From Psychrobacillus sp. BL-248-WT-3 (GTDB lineage: Bacteria; Bacillota; Bacilli; Bacillales_A; Planococcaceae): a stretch of DNA of 64,000 bases. Of this stretch, positions 53,723 to 62,361 are shown piece after piece. The DNA lies in the NCBI RefSeq assembly GCF_012843435.1, contig NZ_JABAFC010000003.1, positions 124,001-188,000 of the forward strand, read 5' to 3'. Position 1 is the first letter of the stretch, and the number at the start of each line of letters is the position of its first letter. The notes beneath the pieces were generated by a model. That model worked only from the letters and a program-made list of their open reading frames with translations, was not told the DNA's origin and searched no databases. The position numbers were made by a program, and so were the translations under genes.

Positions 53723-54544
53723 TTATATAGCTGTATGATCACTTTCTAATTTATTGAGCTTTTCATAAATTCTTCTTTTCCTGTAAAGCATGATGCCAGC
53801 CTCTGCTATATCTTGGATCATTCCTTTATTTGCAAATGCTCCAAATATAATTCCGGCTATGGGTACCATTTGAAAGAGCTTCTTCCACCCAAATTGATCA
53901 CGATAGGTGAAAAATACTTCCTGCCAGCCTTTTAACTGGGACAGCATATTTTCTGACGTCGGTTTATTTTCATGAAGAACCGATAATTCATTTAAAATGG
54001 ATTCTTTTCCAACGATATCAGCAGACGCAAATTGCAGACACTTAATGATAAACACACGCTCCTGTTTGTCGTTTGGATCATACCCATGAATAATCGCAAT
54101 TTCCTGCAAAGTTTTTAGTGCAGTACCAAGAATCACGGGAATATCGATTGCTAGTGTAAATATGCCACCAACCCCCGTAGTCGCACCCTGAAGAGTAGCA
54201 AACTTCACACGTCCTTTTTGTAACCTTTCACTCAGTACGATTATATCTTTTAATGGAATGTTCCCAATATCCTCTATAGACTCAATAGGGTCGTAAGGAG
54301 TAGATGATTTAATCTTATTAATCATCGTTTGTTCATTGATTAAGTATTTACCACCCGTTTGTATATAGCTACCTATTTCAGAGACAAGTAAACCAATTTT
54401 TTCTTGTATAAAAGCAGGAGTTAACTTATCTAAGACCTTAAAAGGAAGACGTCCGAGCTTTTCCCAAAACCATAAACCCTTCTGATCTTTCTCCCAGGCT
54501 TCTATCTCTTCTAAATGTGTAAGAAGATAGTCTTTTGTTTCCAT
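53723..54544 (-). CDS. EcsC family protein
   Basis: The 273-residue protein matches the EcsC family: a charged helical start (THLEEIEAWEKDQKGLW), LTPAFIQEKI, then a glycine-rich hydrophobic segment GATTGVGGIFTLAIDIPVIL (about residues 120-140) and a second one near AGIIFGAFANKG. In B. subtilis ecsC lies with the EcsAB ABC transporter; here it stands alone, so its role cannot be read from context. It is probably membrane associated. Confidence 0.85.
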   Translation of the reverse strand: METKDYLLTHLEEIEAWEKDQKGLWFWEKLGRLPFKVLDKLTPAFIQEKIGLLVSEIGSYIQTGGKYLINEQTMINKIKSSTPYDPIESIEDIGNIPLKDIIVLSERLQKGRVKFATLQGATTGVGGIFTLAIDIPVILGTALKTLQEIAIIHGYDPNDKQERVFIIKCLQFASADIVGKESILNELSVLHENKPTSENMLSQLKGWQEVFFTYRDQFGWKKLFQMVPIAGIIFGAFANKGMIQDIAEAGIMLYRKRRIYEKLNKLESDHTAI

Positions 54545-54658
54545 CTATCACTACTCCTTATAATAATATCTTATCACTACTATAATCTAATCTTGTTCAA
54601 CTTACATACATGACGCGCTTAAATCTTTATTGGTTTCAATATTGTTAAGTTACTTGTG

Positions 54659-54693
54659 CATTTGTTACAGGTGCCAGGCACCTGTAACAAATG
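54659..54693. repeat. Perfect 35-bp palindrome with GGTGCCAGGCACC centre
   Basis: Two 17-bp arms (CATTTGTTACAGGTGCC and its exact complement) flank a single A. It lies between the divergent EcsC-like and sstT genes. There is no T-tract, so it is not a terminator. From memory, GGTGCCAGGCACC-centred palindromes are dispersed in several Bacillales genomes; not tested. Confidence 0.8.
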
Positions 54694-54841
54694 GAAAATA
54701 TTATTTCGAAATAATTGTTTACCAATTCATAATTTTCGTGTTAAACTAGCATTTATATATAATTAATCATAAAATTTTAACATATCAAAGAGCAGGTACA
54801 TCGTTAAATATGCTATCATGTTTAATATCGGAGGGAACAAC

Positions 54842-56074
54842 ATGAAAAAACTCTTACATAAATGGAACCAAGTAAGTCTCGTTAAACAAATTTTACTGGG
54901 TATTCTGATAGGCGTTATTCTAGCTTTAACAATACCTGAAGCTGCAAGCTGGGTTACTATTTTTGGTGCTTTATTTGTTGGTGCTTTGAAGGCTGTTGCA
55001 CCTATACTTGTCTTGTTCCTAGTTATCCATGCAATTTCTTCTCATAGAAGCGGACAGCAAACGAACATGAAGTCAATTATTATACTTTATGGAATTGGAA
55101 CATTTCTTGCAGCACTTGTTGGTGTTATTGCAAGCTTCCTATTTCCGGTTACGCTTACGCTTACGACTGGAGTAGAGGATGTTACACCTCCAAGTAATAT
55201 TTTAGCGGTTTTAGAAACTCTTTTATTTAATGTGGTTGATAATCCTATTAATGCGATTTTAAATGCAAATTATATTGGAATTTTAACATGGGCTATTCTT
55301 TTGGGGCTTACTCTGAAGAATGCTGCAGAAACAACGAAAACTGCTATAGCTAATATTTCAGATGCCATTTCACAATTAGTAAAATGGGTGATCAAGCTTG
55401 CTCCTATTGGTATTTTAGGGCTGGTTTTTGATGCAATCGCAACGAATGGTCTTTCTGCTTTAATGGAATACGGCCAATTAATTATTATATTATTAGGCTG
55501 TATGCTATTTGTAGCTTTAGTTATAAATCCTTTAGTTGTTTACTTATACGTACGGAAAAATCCTTATCCATTAGTATTCCGCACATTAAGAGAAAGTGGA
55601 ATTACAGCTTTCTTTACACGTAGCTCGGCTGCTAATATTCCTGTAAATATGGAATTGTGTAAAAAGTTAGAGTTGAACAAGGATACATACTCTGTTTCAA
55701 TTCCTTTGGGAGCTACTATTAACATGGCTGGAGCAGCAGTTACAATAACTGTCTTAACCCTTGCTGCCGTTAATACGTTAGACATAAATGTAGATATTGC
55801 AACCGCACTAATTCTTAGTGTTCTTGCTGCTGTTTCTGCTGCAGGAGCATCGGGTGTTGCAGGTGGATCACTTTTACTTATTCCAATGGCATGTAGCTTG
55901 TTTGGTATTCCAAACGAAATTGCGATGCAGGTGGTAGGTGTAGGTTTCATCATTGGAGTCATCCAAGATTCATGTGAGACTGCATTAAACTCATCCTCAG
56001 ATGTATTGTTCACAGCTACTGCTGAATATGCAAAGGATCGTAAAGAAGGAAAAGACGTTATTATTCACTCTTAA
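54842..56074 (+). CDS. sstT: Serine/threonine:sodium symporter SstT
   Basis: SstT takes up serine and threonine with sodium ions. The 410-residue membrane protein of the dicarboxylate/amino acid:cation symporter family has [19 protein letters not shown] (the serine-rich re-entrant loop), [18 protein letters not shown] and a final [21 protein letters not shown], the SstT variant of the transport core. ATG 54842 is selected since GGAGGG lies six bases ahead; the frame extends 24 bp further without a site. It ends in a strong terminator. Confidence 0.94.
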   Translation: MKKLLHKWNQVSLVKQILLGILIGVILALTIPEAASWVTIFGALFVGALKAVAPILVLFLVIHAISSHRSGQQTNMKSIIILYGIGTFLAALVGVIASFLFPVTLTLTTGVEDVTPPSNILAVLETLLFNVVDNPINAILNANYIGILTWAILLGLTLKNAAETTKTAIANISDAISQLVKWVIKLAPIGILGLVFDAIATNGLSALMEYGQLIIILLGCMLFVALVINPLVVYLYVRKNPYPLVFRTLRESGITAFFTRSSAANIPVNMELCKKLELNKDTYSVSIPLGATINMAGAAVTITVLTLAAVNTLDINVDIATALILSVLAAVSAAGASGVAGGSLLLIPMACSLFGIPNEIAMQVVGVGFIIGVIQDSCETALNSSSDVLFTATAEYAKDRKEGKDVIIHS

Positions 56075-56087
56075 TAAAAGAAAATCA

Positions 56088-56127
56088 AGTGCCTCTCTAC
56101 AATCCGTTGTAGAGGGGTGTTTTTTAT
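56088..56127 (+). terminator. Terminator after sstT
   Basis: CCTCTCTACAA pairs with TTGTAGAGGGG around TCCG, followed by TGTTTTTT. Confidence 0.9.
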
Positions 56128-56182
56128 ACATATTTTAAATGAATAGAAGGATACTAAAGCTAAAGGCCAAAGGAGAATCTTT

Positions 56183-56428
56183 ATGTCCGAGTGTCCACTG
56201 TGCAATGCATTCAATGAATTTGAAGAGAACTGTCCAAAGTGTACTAACCCTTTAGAGGACGCTGGCAAGGAAAGTGATTTTCTAGATCCCTATGCTCATT
56301 ACAACGACCTAGACACCATTAAAATGGCAGACGGTTATTCTCATACAAGCAAGGAAGAAATTTGCCCGCATCTCATTACATGCAATAATTGCGGATACGA
56401 TGAAGTGAAATTTGTACAAGGAATATGA
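56183..56428 (+). CDS. Small zinc-ribbon-like protein
   Basis: This 81-residue protein has two cysteine pairs at the start (CPLC at residues ~4-7, CPKC at ~18-21) that should hold one zinc, and a second group CPHL...CNNC near the end. The middle is acidic. Function is unknown; such ribbons often bind nucleic acid or protein. AAAGGAG precedes the ATG. Confidence 0.75.
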   Translation: MSECPLCNAFNEFEENCPKCTNPLEDAGKESDFLDPYAHYNDLDTIKMADGYSHTSKEEICPHLITCNNCGYDEVKFVQGI

Positions 56429-56604
56429 AACAGCTGAATAATCAGCTGTTTTATTTTTGTGTATTGAAGTAAAATATATGTAATATTGAAAAAAATGATG
56501 GAAATAAAAGAATTGAAGTCAAAAGCTTATAGGAATGTTGAGAAAACTGAGGAAATAACGGGTAGCCAGTTCGATAATTAAATGTAACAAAAGGAGAAAA
56601 AATT

Positions 56605-57105
56605 ATGAAAAAGCTTTATATAAAGCAAAAGGTATTAAGTCTAAGTGGCAAGTTCACCGTAAAGGATCAGCAGGAGAACGATGTATATTATGTAGAGGGT
56701 AGCTTTATGAAAATCCCAAAAACGTTCTCCATTTTGAATACCTCCAGAAATGAAATAGCGCTCATTACGAAAAAAATGTTCAGTTTTTTACCGAAGTTTT
56801 TTGTGGAGGTAAACGGAAAAGAAGTGCTAACGATTAAGAAGGAATTCTCTTTCTTGAAGGCTCGTTATTCTATTGATGCTGCAGGCATAGAGGTAAATGG
56901 TAACTGGTGGGATATGAACTTTCAGGTGTTACAGCACGGAGAAGTGGTAGGTCAAGTGAGTAAGGAATGGTTCACATGGGGGGATAGCTATCAGGTGGAA
57001 ATCTGGAAAGAGGACATGGAAGCCATCATCATTTCTCTAGTTATTGCGATTGACTGTGTAAAGGCTGACCAAGCAGCATCTTCATCTGCTACTGCTTCGA
57101 TTTAA
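56605..57105 (+). CDS. LURP-one-related family protein
   Basis: The 166-residue protein fits the LURP-one-related/YxjI family, a tubby-like beta-barrel fold. Family traits are the start LYIKQKVLSLSGKFTVKDQ, YVEGSFMKIPKTFSI and a late WFTWGDSYQVEI followed by a hydrophobic helix (AIIISLVIAIDCVKAD). The role in bacteria is unknown; the plant relatives act in defence and the barrel may bind membranes. AAGGAG precedes the ATG. Confidence 0.85.
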   Translation: MKKLYIKQKVLSLSGKFTVKDQQENDVYYVEGSFMKIPKTFSILNTSRNEIALITKKMFSFLPKFFVEVNGKEVLTIKKEFSFLKARYSIDAAGIEVNGNWWDMNFQVLQHGEVVGQVSKEWFTWGDSYQVEIWKEDMEAIIISLVIAIDCVKADQAASSSATASI

Positions 57106-57128
57106 GCTTTAGATTGTCTACAAGCATC

Positions 57129-57172
57129 TCAAAATATGATTCTTGAATTCGAAAACAAGAATCATATTTTGA
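57129..57172. terminator. Hairpin between convergent genes
   Basis: A perfect 17-bp stem TCAAAATATGATTCTTG with its complement around a 10-base loop, between the LURP-one-like gene and the minus-strand peroxidase gene. The T-tract is weak on both sides. Confidence 0.7.
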
Positions 57173-57198
57173 TAAAAAAAATTTAACCTCCAAGCTTA

Positions 57199-57750
57199 TT
57201 ATAATAATGCTTCAATATCCTTTTCCATATCAATGGTATCTGTAGTAGATTCATAGCGATGAAGAACGTTACCATTACGATCTAATAGAAACTTAGTGAA
57301 GTTCCATTTTATCGAATTTCCTTGCATATAATGTGGTACCTTTTCATTAATGATGGAACTTAGTATTCGAGAAGACGGATGAGAATTGTTAAATCCTTTA
57401 AATGGCTTAACTGCCGTTAGGTAATTAAAAAGAGGTTCGGCCTCTTGATCTCTTACTTTTACCTTTGAGAACATTGGGAACTGTACACCAAAATTTATCT
57501 TACAAAACTGATTAATGTCTGAGTTACTACCAGGCTCCTGGTCATCGAAGTGATTAGATGGGAATCCGAGGACAACAAACCCCTGCTCCTTATATCTGTC
57601 ATATAATTTTTGTAAATCTTCATACTGATATGTAAAACCACACTTGCTTGCAGTATTGACGATCAACACTACATTCCCCTTAAATTTTTCTAATGAAACC
57701 ATGTTACCACCGATATCTGGTAATTTAAAATCAAAATCATAAATACTCAT
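57199..57750 (-). CDS. bsaA: Glutathione peroxidase homologue (BsaA-like)
   Basis: This 183-residue thioredoxin-fold peroxidase reduces hydroperoxides, in Firmicutes most likely with thioredoxin. The peroxidatic cysteine is in NTASKCGFT (Cys37), the Trp-Asn pair is in KWNFTKF (149-150), and Cys83 (NQFCKIN) is a candidate resolving cysteine. The usual FPCNQF block is FPSNHF here, so the active-site glutamine is replaced by His67. It is the only gene in its transcript; its start lies after AGGGGAG on the minus strand. Confidence 0.9.
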   Translation of the reverse strand: MSIYDFDFKLPDIGGNMVSLEKFKGNVVLIVNTASKCGFTYQYEDLQKLYDRYKEQGFVVLGFPSNHFDDQEPGSNSDINQFCKINFGVQFPMFSKVKVRDQEAEPLFNYLTAVKPFKGFNNSHPSSRILSSIINEKVPHYMQGNSIKWNFTKFLLDRNGNVLHRYESTTDTIDMEKDIEALL

Positions 57751-57992
57751 CTTTTCTCCCCTATCTCCATATAAAAACTTATAATAAGAGTACTTAGACC
57801 TAATCCGTAAGACTCATATAATTGATTCTATTATAGTTCTTAAATAATTGCCAAATTATTGCTTGGTAGGTTTATAGAATGATCACCCCTTATATTTAAA
57901 CTGCAACTTATGTGGAAGAAAGAAAGAAAAATCTTTTGTTGTATTAATAATAGGAGAGTTTCTTGAGTCCCAATTTACTTAGGAAAAATCGT

Positions 57993-58028
57993 AAAAAAAT
58001 ACTAGATAGAGATACCATCTAGTATTTG
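57993..58028 (-). terminator. Terminator of the small minus-strand gene
   Basis: On the minus strand AAATACTAGAT pairs with ATCTAGTATTT and is followed by T residues. Confidence 0.85.
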
Positions 58029-58034
58029 AAAAAA

Positions 58035-58220
58035 TTATAAATTTTCGTTTTGTTGTTTGATCTCGTCGCCAGTTAGAATGATATTCGCCTCTTCAAGTGC
58101 TTTATGTTTATCAACCGAGTCACCAGGAATATGGTTACCGTTTGGATAGGTAGACCCGTTTTCAATCGTTATTTTTTCTTTTTTAGGTGCTTTTGTAATA
58201 AAGTCATCCTGTTTTTTCAT
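58035..58220 (-). CDS. Small hydrophilic protein of unknown function
   Basis: This 61-residue, charged protein begins MKKQDDFITKAPKKEKITIE and has NGNHIPGDSVDKHKALEEAN. A good ribosome binding site (GGGAGTG on the minus strand) and its own terminator support a real gene. No family is recognised; size and composition recall small acid-soluble-like or stress proteins, but no defining motif is present. Confidence 0.65.
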   Translation of the reverse strand: MKKQDDFITKAPKKEKITIENGSTYPNGNHIPGDSVDKHKALEEANIILTGDEIKQQNENL

Positions 58221-58369
58221 TTTTTCACTCCCTATTCATTATTAGCAACGTTTACCAATCTACTATTCCTGCTTTATTATTATGGACATCCTTTTAATAG
58301 ACATACGTTTGGATCAATGAAAGATGGAATATGTCCACAATCTCGAAAAAATATATAGGAGGAATTACA

Positions 58370-58810
58370 ATGAATCGCATAAATATTATCACACTTGGGA
58401 CAAAAGATATTGTCCGTGCACATGAATTTTATAAGAAGCTAGGATTTGTTACTTCTGTAAGAGGACCAGAATCAAATCCACATATCATCTTCTTTAAAAA
58501 TGAAGGTACTAAAATAGCTTTATATCCATTGGATGAACTTTCAAAAGACATAAATTCAGATAATCCACCGAATGTGTCCAATGGATTTACAGGCTTCACA
58601 CTTGCTTATAACGCAAAAACAAAAGAAGAAGTAGACGAATTAATGAAAATGGCCTATTTAGCAGGCGCAACTATCCAAAAAGTAGCTCAAGCAACAGATT
58701 GGGGTGGCTACGGTGGCTACTTTACTGACCTAGACGGTTATTATTGGGAGATTGCCTACGCAGATACATGGGAGTTTGATGAAAATAATATGTTAATTAT
58801 TGAAGATTAG
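58370..58810 (+). CDS. VOC (glyoxalase/bleomycin-resistance) family protein
   Basis: The 146-residue protein has the VOC fold pattern: N-terminal INIITLGTKDIVRAHEFYKKLGF, a middle FTGFTLAY strand and a C-terminal GYGGYFTDLDGYYWEIAYAD with the metal-ligand glutamate. It is close to uncharacterised VOC proteins of Bacillales. Substrate is unknown. ATG 58370 has AGGAGG seven bases upstream. Confidence 0.88.
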   Translation: MNRINIITLGTKDIVRAHEFYKKLGFVTSVRGPESNPHIIFFKNEGTKIALYPLDELSKDINSDNPPNVSNGFTGFTLAYNAKTKEEVDELMKMAYLAGATIQKVAQATDWGGYGGYFTDLDGYYWEIAYADTWEFDENNMLIIED

Positions 58811-58826
58811 CAGATAGGAGACTAAA

Positions 58827-58922
58827 ATGGATAAGTTTGTTTTTATATTTGGACCCTAAGCAGTGGGCAAGATGACAGTTGGACAGGAGCTTGCGAGGGA
58901 AACAGGTCTAAAGCTGTTGTAA
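58827..58922 (+). pseudogene. Stub of a P-loop (AAA/shikimate-kinase-like) gene
   Basis: From ATG 58827 the frame reads MDKFVFIFGP, a TAA stop, then AVGKMTVGQELARETGLKLL and another stop. Restoring one codon (TAA to CAA) gives the Walker A loop GPQAVGKMT of a family of small P-loop kinases common in Bacillales, where the protein would normally go on for another 140 or more residues. Here the rest is missing and the next gene starts 13 bp on. This is therefore both a nonsense mutation and a truncation by deletion. Confidence 0.75.
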
Positions 58923-58935
58923 AAGGAGATAACTC

Positions 58936-59823
58936 ATGCATTTAAAGATTAATGGAAAAGAGCTATACATCGAAGTAAGTGAAAACACTAGTGACAAGGC
59001 AGTCTTATTTTTACATGGTGGACCTGGAGGGAGCTGTTTTGAATTTACATATCATCAAGCTAAAAGACTAGGTCATCGCTTTAAGTTAATAGCAATGGAC
59101 CAAAGGGGTGTTTGTAGATCGGAGGCTATTCATGATGGAGAGTCATTTAGTCTTAATGATTTAATAGATGATTGCGAGGAGCTTCGCAAACACTTAGGAA
59201 TTCAAAGATGGTCTATTATAGGGCATTCCTTTGGAGGTTATCTAGCTACTTTATATGCTCACCGATACCCTAATTTTATTGAAAAAGTAATCTTTGAAGC
59301 TCCTACATTTGATTTTGGGCTGACTGGAAAAGCGCTCCTCTTAAAGACGGCAGACTTGTTTAAAAAATATCAACAGTCCGACCTACAAGAAAAGTGCCTG
59401 AAGCTCGCCAATAGTTCCTCATCACCAAAGGAGCTTGTTGAAGGGTTTACAGAACTAAGCACCTTTTTAGAGGATAAAAGAATGCACATATATACTTATA
59501 ATTTTAGTAATCACACGGATACAACAGTTTATTCAGAGGACCAATGGGAAAGTTTTTATGATAAATCAGAGATCCATTTTAATCGTTTGAAAGAAGAAGG
59601 AAAAATTTTTACATCAGTTTTACACTTGCTAAAAGAAATAAAAATACCATGCTTACTCATGTTAGGTGAGCACGATGTGGTTACTTGTCCTATACAAGTA
59701 GAAGTCTTTAACAAAGATGTTTCCCAAGGAGAAGTGGTCTTGATAGAAAATTGTGGACATACCCCACATTACGAAACCCCGGAGGAATACTGTGAACTTG
59801 TAACCCGTTTTTTGATGGAATAG
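58936..59823 (+). CDS. Alpha/beta hydrolase, proline-iminopeptidase-like
   Basis: The 295-residue protein has the oxyanion motif HGGPGG (near residue 28), nucleophile elbow GHSFGG (near 96), an acidic residue in MLGEHDVVTCP and histidine in ENCGHTPHYE. This is the order seen in S33-type aminopeptidases and related hydrolases. The substrate cannot be told. AAAAGGAG lies upstream of the ATG. Confidence 0.88.
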   Translation: MHLKINGKELYIEVSENTSDKAVLFLHGGPGGSCFEFTYHQAKRLGHRFKLIAMDQRGVCRSEAIHDGESFSLNDLIDDCEELRKHLGIQRWSIIGHSFGGYLATLYAHRYPNFIEKVIFEAPTFDFGLTGKALLLKTADLFKKYQQSDLQEKCLKLANSSSSPKELVEGFTELSTFLEDKRMHIYTYNFSNHTDTTVYSEDQWESFYDKSEIHFNRLKEEGKIFTSVLHLLKEIKIPCLLMLGEHDVVTCPIQVEVFNKDVSQGEVVLIENCGHTPHYETPEEYCELVTRFLME

Positions 59824-59848
59824 ACATTATGGAAAGTGGAGGAATCTA

Positions 59849-60412
59849 ATGTTTGTAATAGACTGCGAGGAAATATTTCTAAGAGAGTTTTCAATTGAAG
59901 ATGTGGATGCTATTTATGAGCTGACATCACAACCAGAGATCTACGAGTTTTTACCTGATTGGCGTTCTACAAAAGAACAACGAGCAATCTGGGTTCAACA
60001 TTATGAAATTCCATCGAATAAATCATTTTTGTCAGCAGTTCCGAACATCGATGATCAAGGGTATTTAAAGTTAGGAATTTTTTTAAAGGAAACTGACAAA
60101 TTTATCGGTTTTTGTAATACAGGCTTGAAGGAGGGGCTACCCCAACCAAATCGAGAAATAGCTTATGCAGTAGCAAAGGATAATCAAAAACGCGGTTATG
60201 CAACTCAGGCAGTTAAGGGATTAATTCAATACTTGTTTACAAAGACAAATGTTCAACAGCTAAATACGGTGGTTCTACCTTACAATCATGGATCAATCCA
60301 GGTCATTCAAAAATGTGGCTTTAGTCTTAAAGGTAACATCCAAATACATGGTAAACAGCACGAGCATTATGTACTTTCCCTAGGAGATTGGAAGGGTGGT
60401 GAACAGAAATGA
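59849..60412 (+). CDS. GNAT family N-acetyltransferase
   Basis: The 187-residue protein is of the RimJ/RimL-like GNAT group: IFLREFSIEDVDAIYELTSQ at the start, then the acetyl-CoA loop region KDNQKRGYATQAVKGLIQY (about residues 113-131) and the IQVIQKCGFSLKG end. The substrate may be a protein N-terminus or a small amine. It overlaps the next gene by 4 bp (ATGA). Confidence 0.9.
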   Translation: MFVIDCEEIFLREFSIEDVDAIYELTSQPEIYEFLPDWRSTKEQRAIWVQHYEIPSNKSFLSAVPNIDDQGYLKLGIFLKETDKFIGFCNTGLKEGLPQPNREIAYAVAKDNQKRGYATQAVKGLIQYLFTKTNVQQLNTVVLPYNHGSIQVIQKCGFSLKGNIQIHGKQHEHYVLSLGDWKGGEQK

Positions 60413-61296
60413 ATATGATACCATCTAATGAGCATTTTAAAAGTTGGATTAATCAGTATGTACCGGAAAAAGATTTGTTCTTTATTAAAGAAGAGGACCT
60501 GTTTATTTTAGAGCTATATCTTACTGAAGTTCTAATCATACCGAAAAACGAATTTTTTGAGCATTCTTCCTATAATTATATTCAACTTGTGAATAGCTAT
60601 GAATACTGGAATATAGATGATGATATTCAATTTGTTATCGTAGCGCAGCCTGGTTGGTTTAATCAATTACCGAATGAAATGAAAAAAATATTGAATGCTA
60701 GACAGGTGGAAATAAATAGAGGCTTAGTTTTACCATTACCTTCTCTACCGGAGAGTAATCCATTAATAGAGAACCATATAGTGATTAAAAATGATCAAGT
60801 ATACATAGTCTTACAAAGCCAAATTTGGACCTCATTATCTGAGCAGCTAAAATTAGAATTGCTAAAGGAATATGCACAAGAATGGGATAGTTGGGATGGT
60901 TGTGTAGTTCCCCAAAATGCTCCAATACATATAAAAAAATTTGCAAATACTTTTCCTCATAATGCAGGCAGCAATTGCTTATCTGCTACGTTATATGCTG
61001 TCACTCAACAGGAGTGGATGATACATGAATGGGTCCACCAAAAGACATTTGAAGAAGGTATAAAAAGAGCAGGTTACTTTATTCATGATGGTGACTTTCA
61101 GGAAACTGATATAGTGGCTTGGGTTAATGACGAAGGAGTCATTCAACACGCTTCTTACTGCTTAGGTGATTATCTTTTTTTCAATAAAAACGGCCAAACT
61201 TTCTTTAACCCTTGGAAAATTGTTGAATGGTCCAAACTAAATGAGGAATGGCAAAGGTTTACTACAAGGATTTATAGAAGAAATAAACATTTATAA
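60409..61296 (+). CDS. Uncharacterised protein with a possible NlpC/P60-like Cys/His fold
   Basis: I do not recognise this 295-residue protein by name. The C-terminal part has NAGSNCLSATLYAVT (Cys near residue 190) followed by DIVAWVNDEGVIQHASYCLGDYLFF (split here; His near 247). That order recalls NlpC/P60 or CHAP-type cysteine hydrolases, with the cysteine at a helix start and the histidine on a following strand. There is no signal peptide, so it would act in the cytoplasm. It is translationally coupled to the GNAT gene. Confidence 0.68.
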   Translation: MNMIPSNEHFKSWINQYVPEKDLFFIKEEDLFILELYLTEVLIIPKNEFFEHSSYNYIQLVNSYEYWNIDDDIQFVIVAQPGWFNQLPNEMKKILNARQVEINRGLVLPLPSLPESNPLIENHIVIKNDQVYIVLQSQIWTSLSEQLKLELLKEYAQEWDSWDGCVVPQNAPIHIKKFANTFPHNAGSNCLSATLYAVTQQEWMIHEWVHQKTFEEGIKRAGYFIHDGDFQETDIVAWVNDEGVIQHASYCLGDYLFFNKNGQTFFNPWKIVEWSKLNEEWQRFTTRIYRRNKHL

Positions 61297-61315
61297 ATTA
61301 AGAAGGAGCAATTAA

Positions 61316-62140
61316 ATGAAAGTACTAATTCTTGGAGCCACTGGCTTTTTAGGATCTATCTTATATCAAAAGGCTCTTCATGAAGAATTGCTAACCGTTG
61401 TTGGAACATCTAGGTATTCAAACGTGGCAAAAAAAATCATTCCTTTAGATGTAATGGACAAGCATTTAGTTGCACAGACAATAGATAGTATAAAACCGGA
61501 TGTCGTCATTTGGTGTCTTATGAGTATGGAGAACGAGGATCAGCTTATTGAAACTGGACTGAAAAATGTCGTAACACATTTGAGTGAGGTCACCAAATTC
61601 ATATTCCTATCTACTGACGCGGTGTTCGTGGATGGTAGGGGTGATTACGATGAGCTTGATCCAACTGGTTTGCTACCTTCCGAAGCTCGTCTAGCTATTT
61701 ACGTAAATGCAAAACATGCTGGAGAACAATATTTGATGAAGAACCATCCATACCACGTGATTGTACGGACAGGACCATTATATGGAGACAATCATTATAT
61801 AGAAAAACGTACTCTCCAAATAATTGAACATATAAAAGAAAGTAAACCATATTACGCGTGGGAAAATGTATTTAGATCTTTTGTGAATGTCCATGATCTA
61901 TCAGACGCATTGTTAGAGCTAACTAAAAATAACGTGATAGGCATTCTTCATGCAGGTCCACGACAAAAGGAAAGCTATTATACTTTTAATAAAAAGAGAG
62001 TGGAGCAGCTTGGATTCGACAGTACCTATATTTGCCCAGTGATTGTTCCAAAAGAAGAGAATCCCTATATTTCTCTCGATACATCCTTAAGGACGGATAA
62101 AATTTCTGAATTGCTGCCAACCGTATTTAGGAATATATAA
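61316..62140 (+). CDS. NAD(P)-dependent sugar epimerase/RmlD-like reductase
   Basis: The 274-residue Rossmann protein starts with the cofactor motif LILGATGFLGS (residues 4-14) and has FIFLSTDAVFVDG and AIYVNAKHAGEQY, the YxxxK pair reading YVNAK, as in extended SDRs of the dTDP-4-dehydrorhamnose reductase type. Substrate is unknown. AAGGAG precedes the ATG; it follows its neighbour by 19 bp and may be co-transcribed. Confidence 0.85.
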   Translation: MKVLILGATGFLGSILYQKALHEELLTVVGTSRYSNVAKKIIPLDVMDKHLVAQTIDSIKPDVVIWCLMSMENEDQLIETGLKNVVTHLSEVTKFIFLSTDAVFVDGRGDYDELDPTGLLPSEARLAIYVNAKHAGEQYLMKNHPYHVIVRTGPLYGDNHYIEKRTLQIIEHIKESKPYYAWENVFRSFVNVHDLSDALLELTKNNVIGILHAGPRQKESYYTFNKKRVEQLGFDSTYICPVIVPKEENPYISLDTSLRTDKISELLPTVFRNI

Positions 62141-62361
62141 ATTACGGAAAATCGATAAATGCGGAGACAATGAATTTCAACTAAAACAATAAACACTCTC
62201 TAATCCTAATTCAATAGACATAATTACCATAGGAATATTGATAGATACTTCCCTTAACATACCACTCCGAAAATCCTCTTTTTTACTTATTGGAAGGAAA
62301 TTTCTTCTTTAAGTGGAATATGTCCCTAATCTATTAATGCAAATTAGAATGGGGGAAGGTT

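Noticed and set aside
54659-54693. Rho-independent terminator
   Set aside because: The palindrome lies between divergent genes and lacks any T-tract.
55564-56013. 149-codon minus-strand frame inside sstT
   Set aside because: Antisense to a clear transporter gene; composition is the complement of hydrophobic codons.
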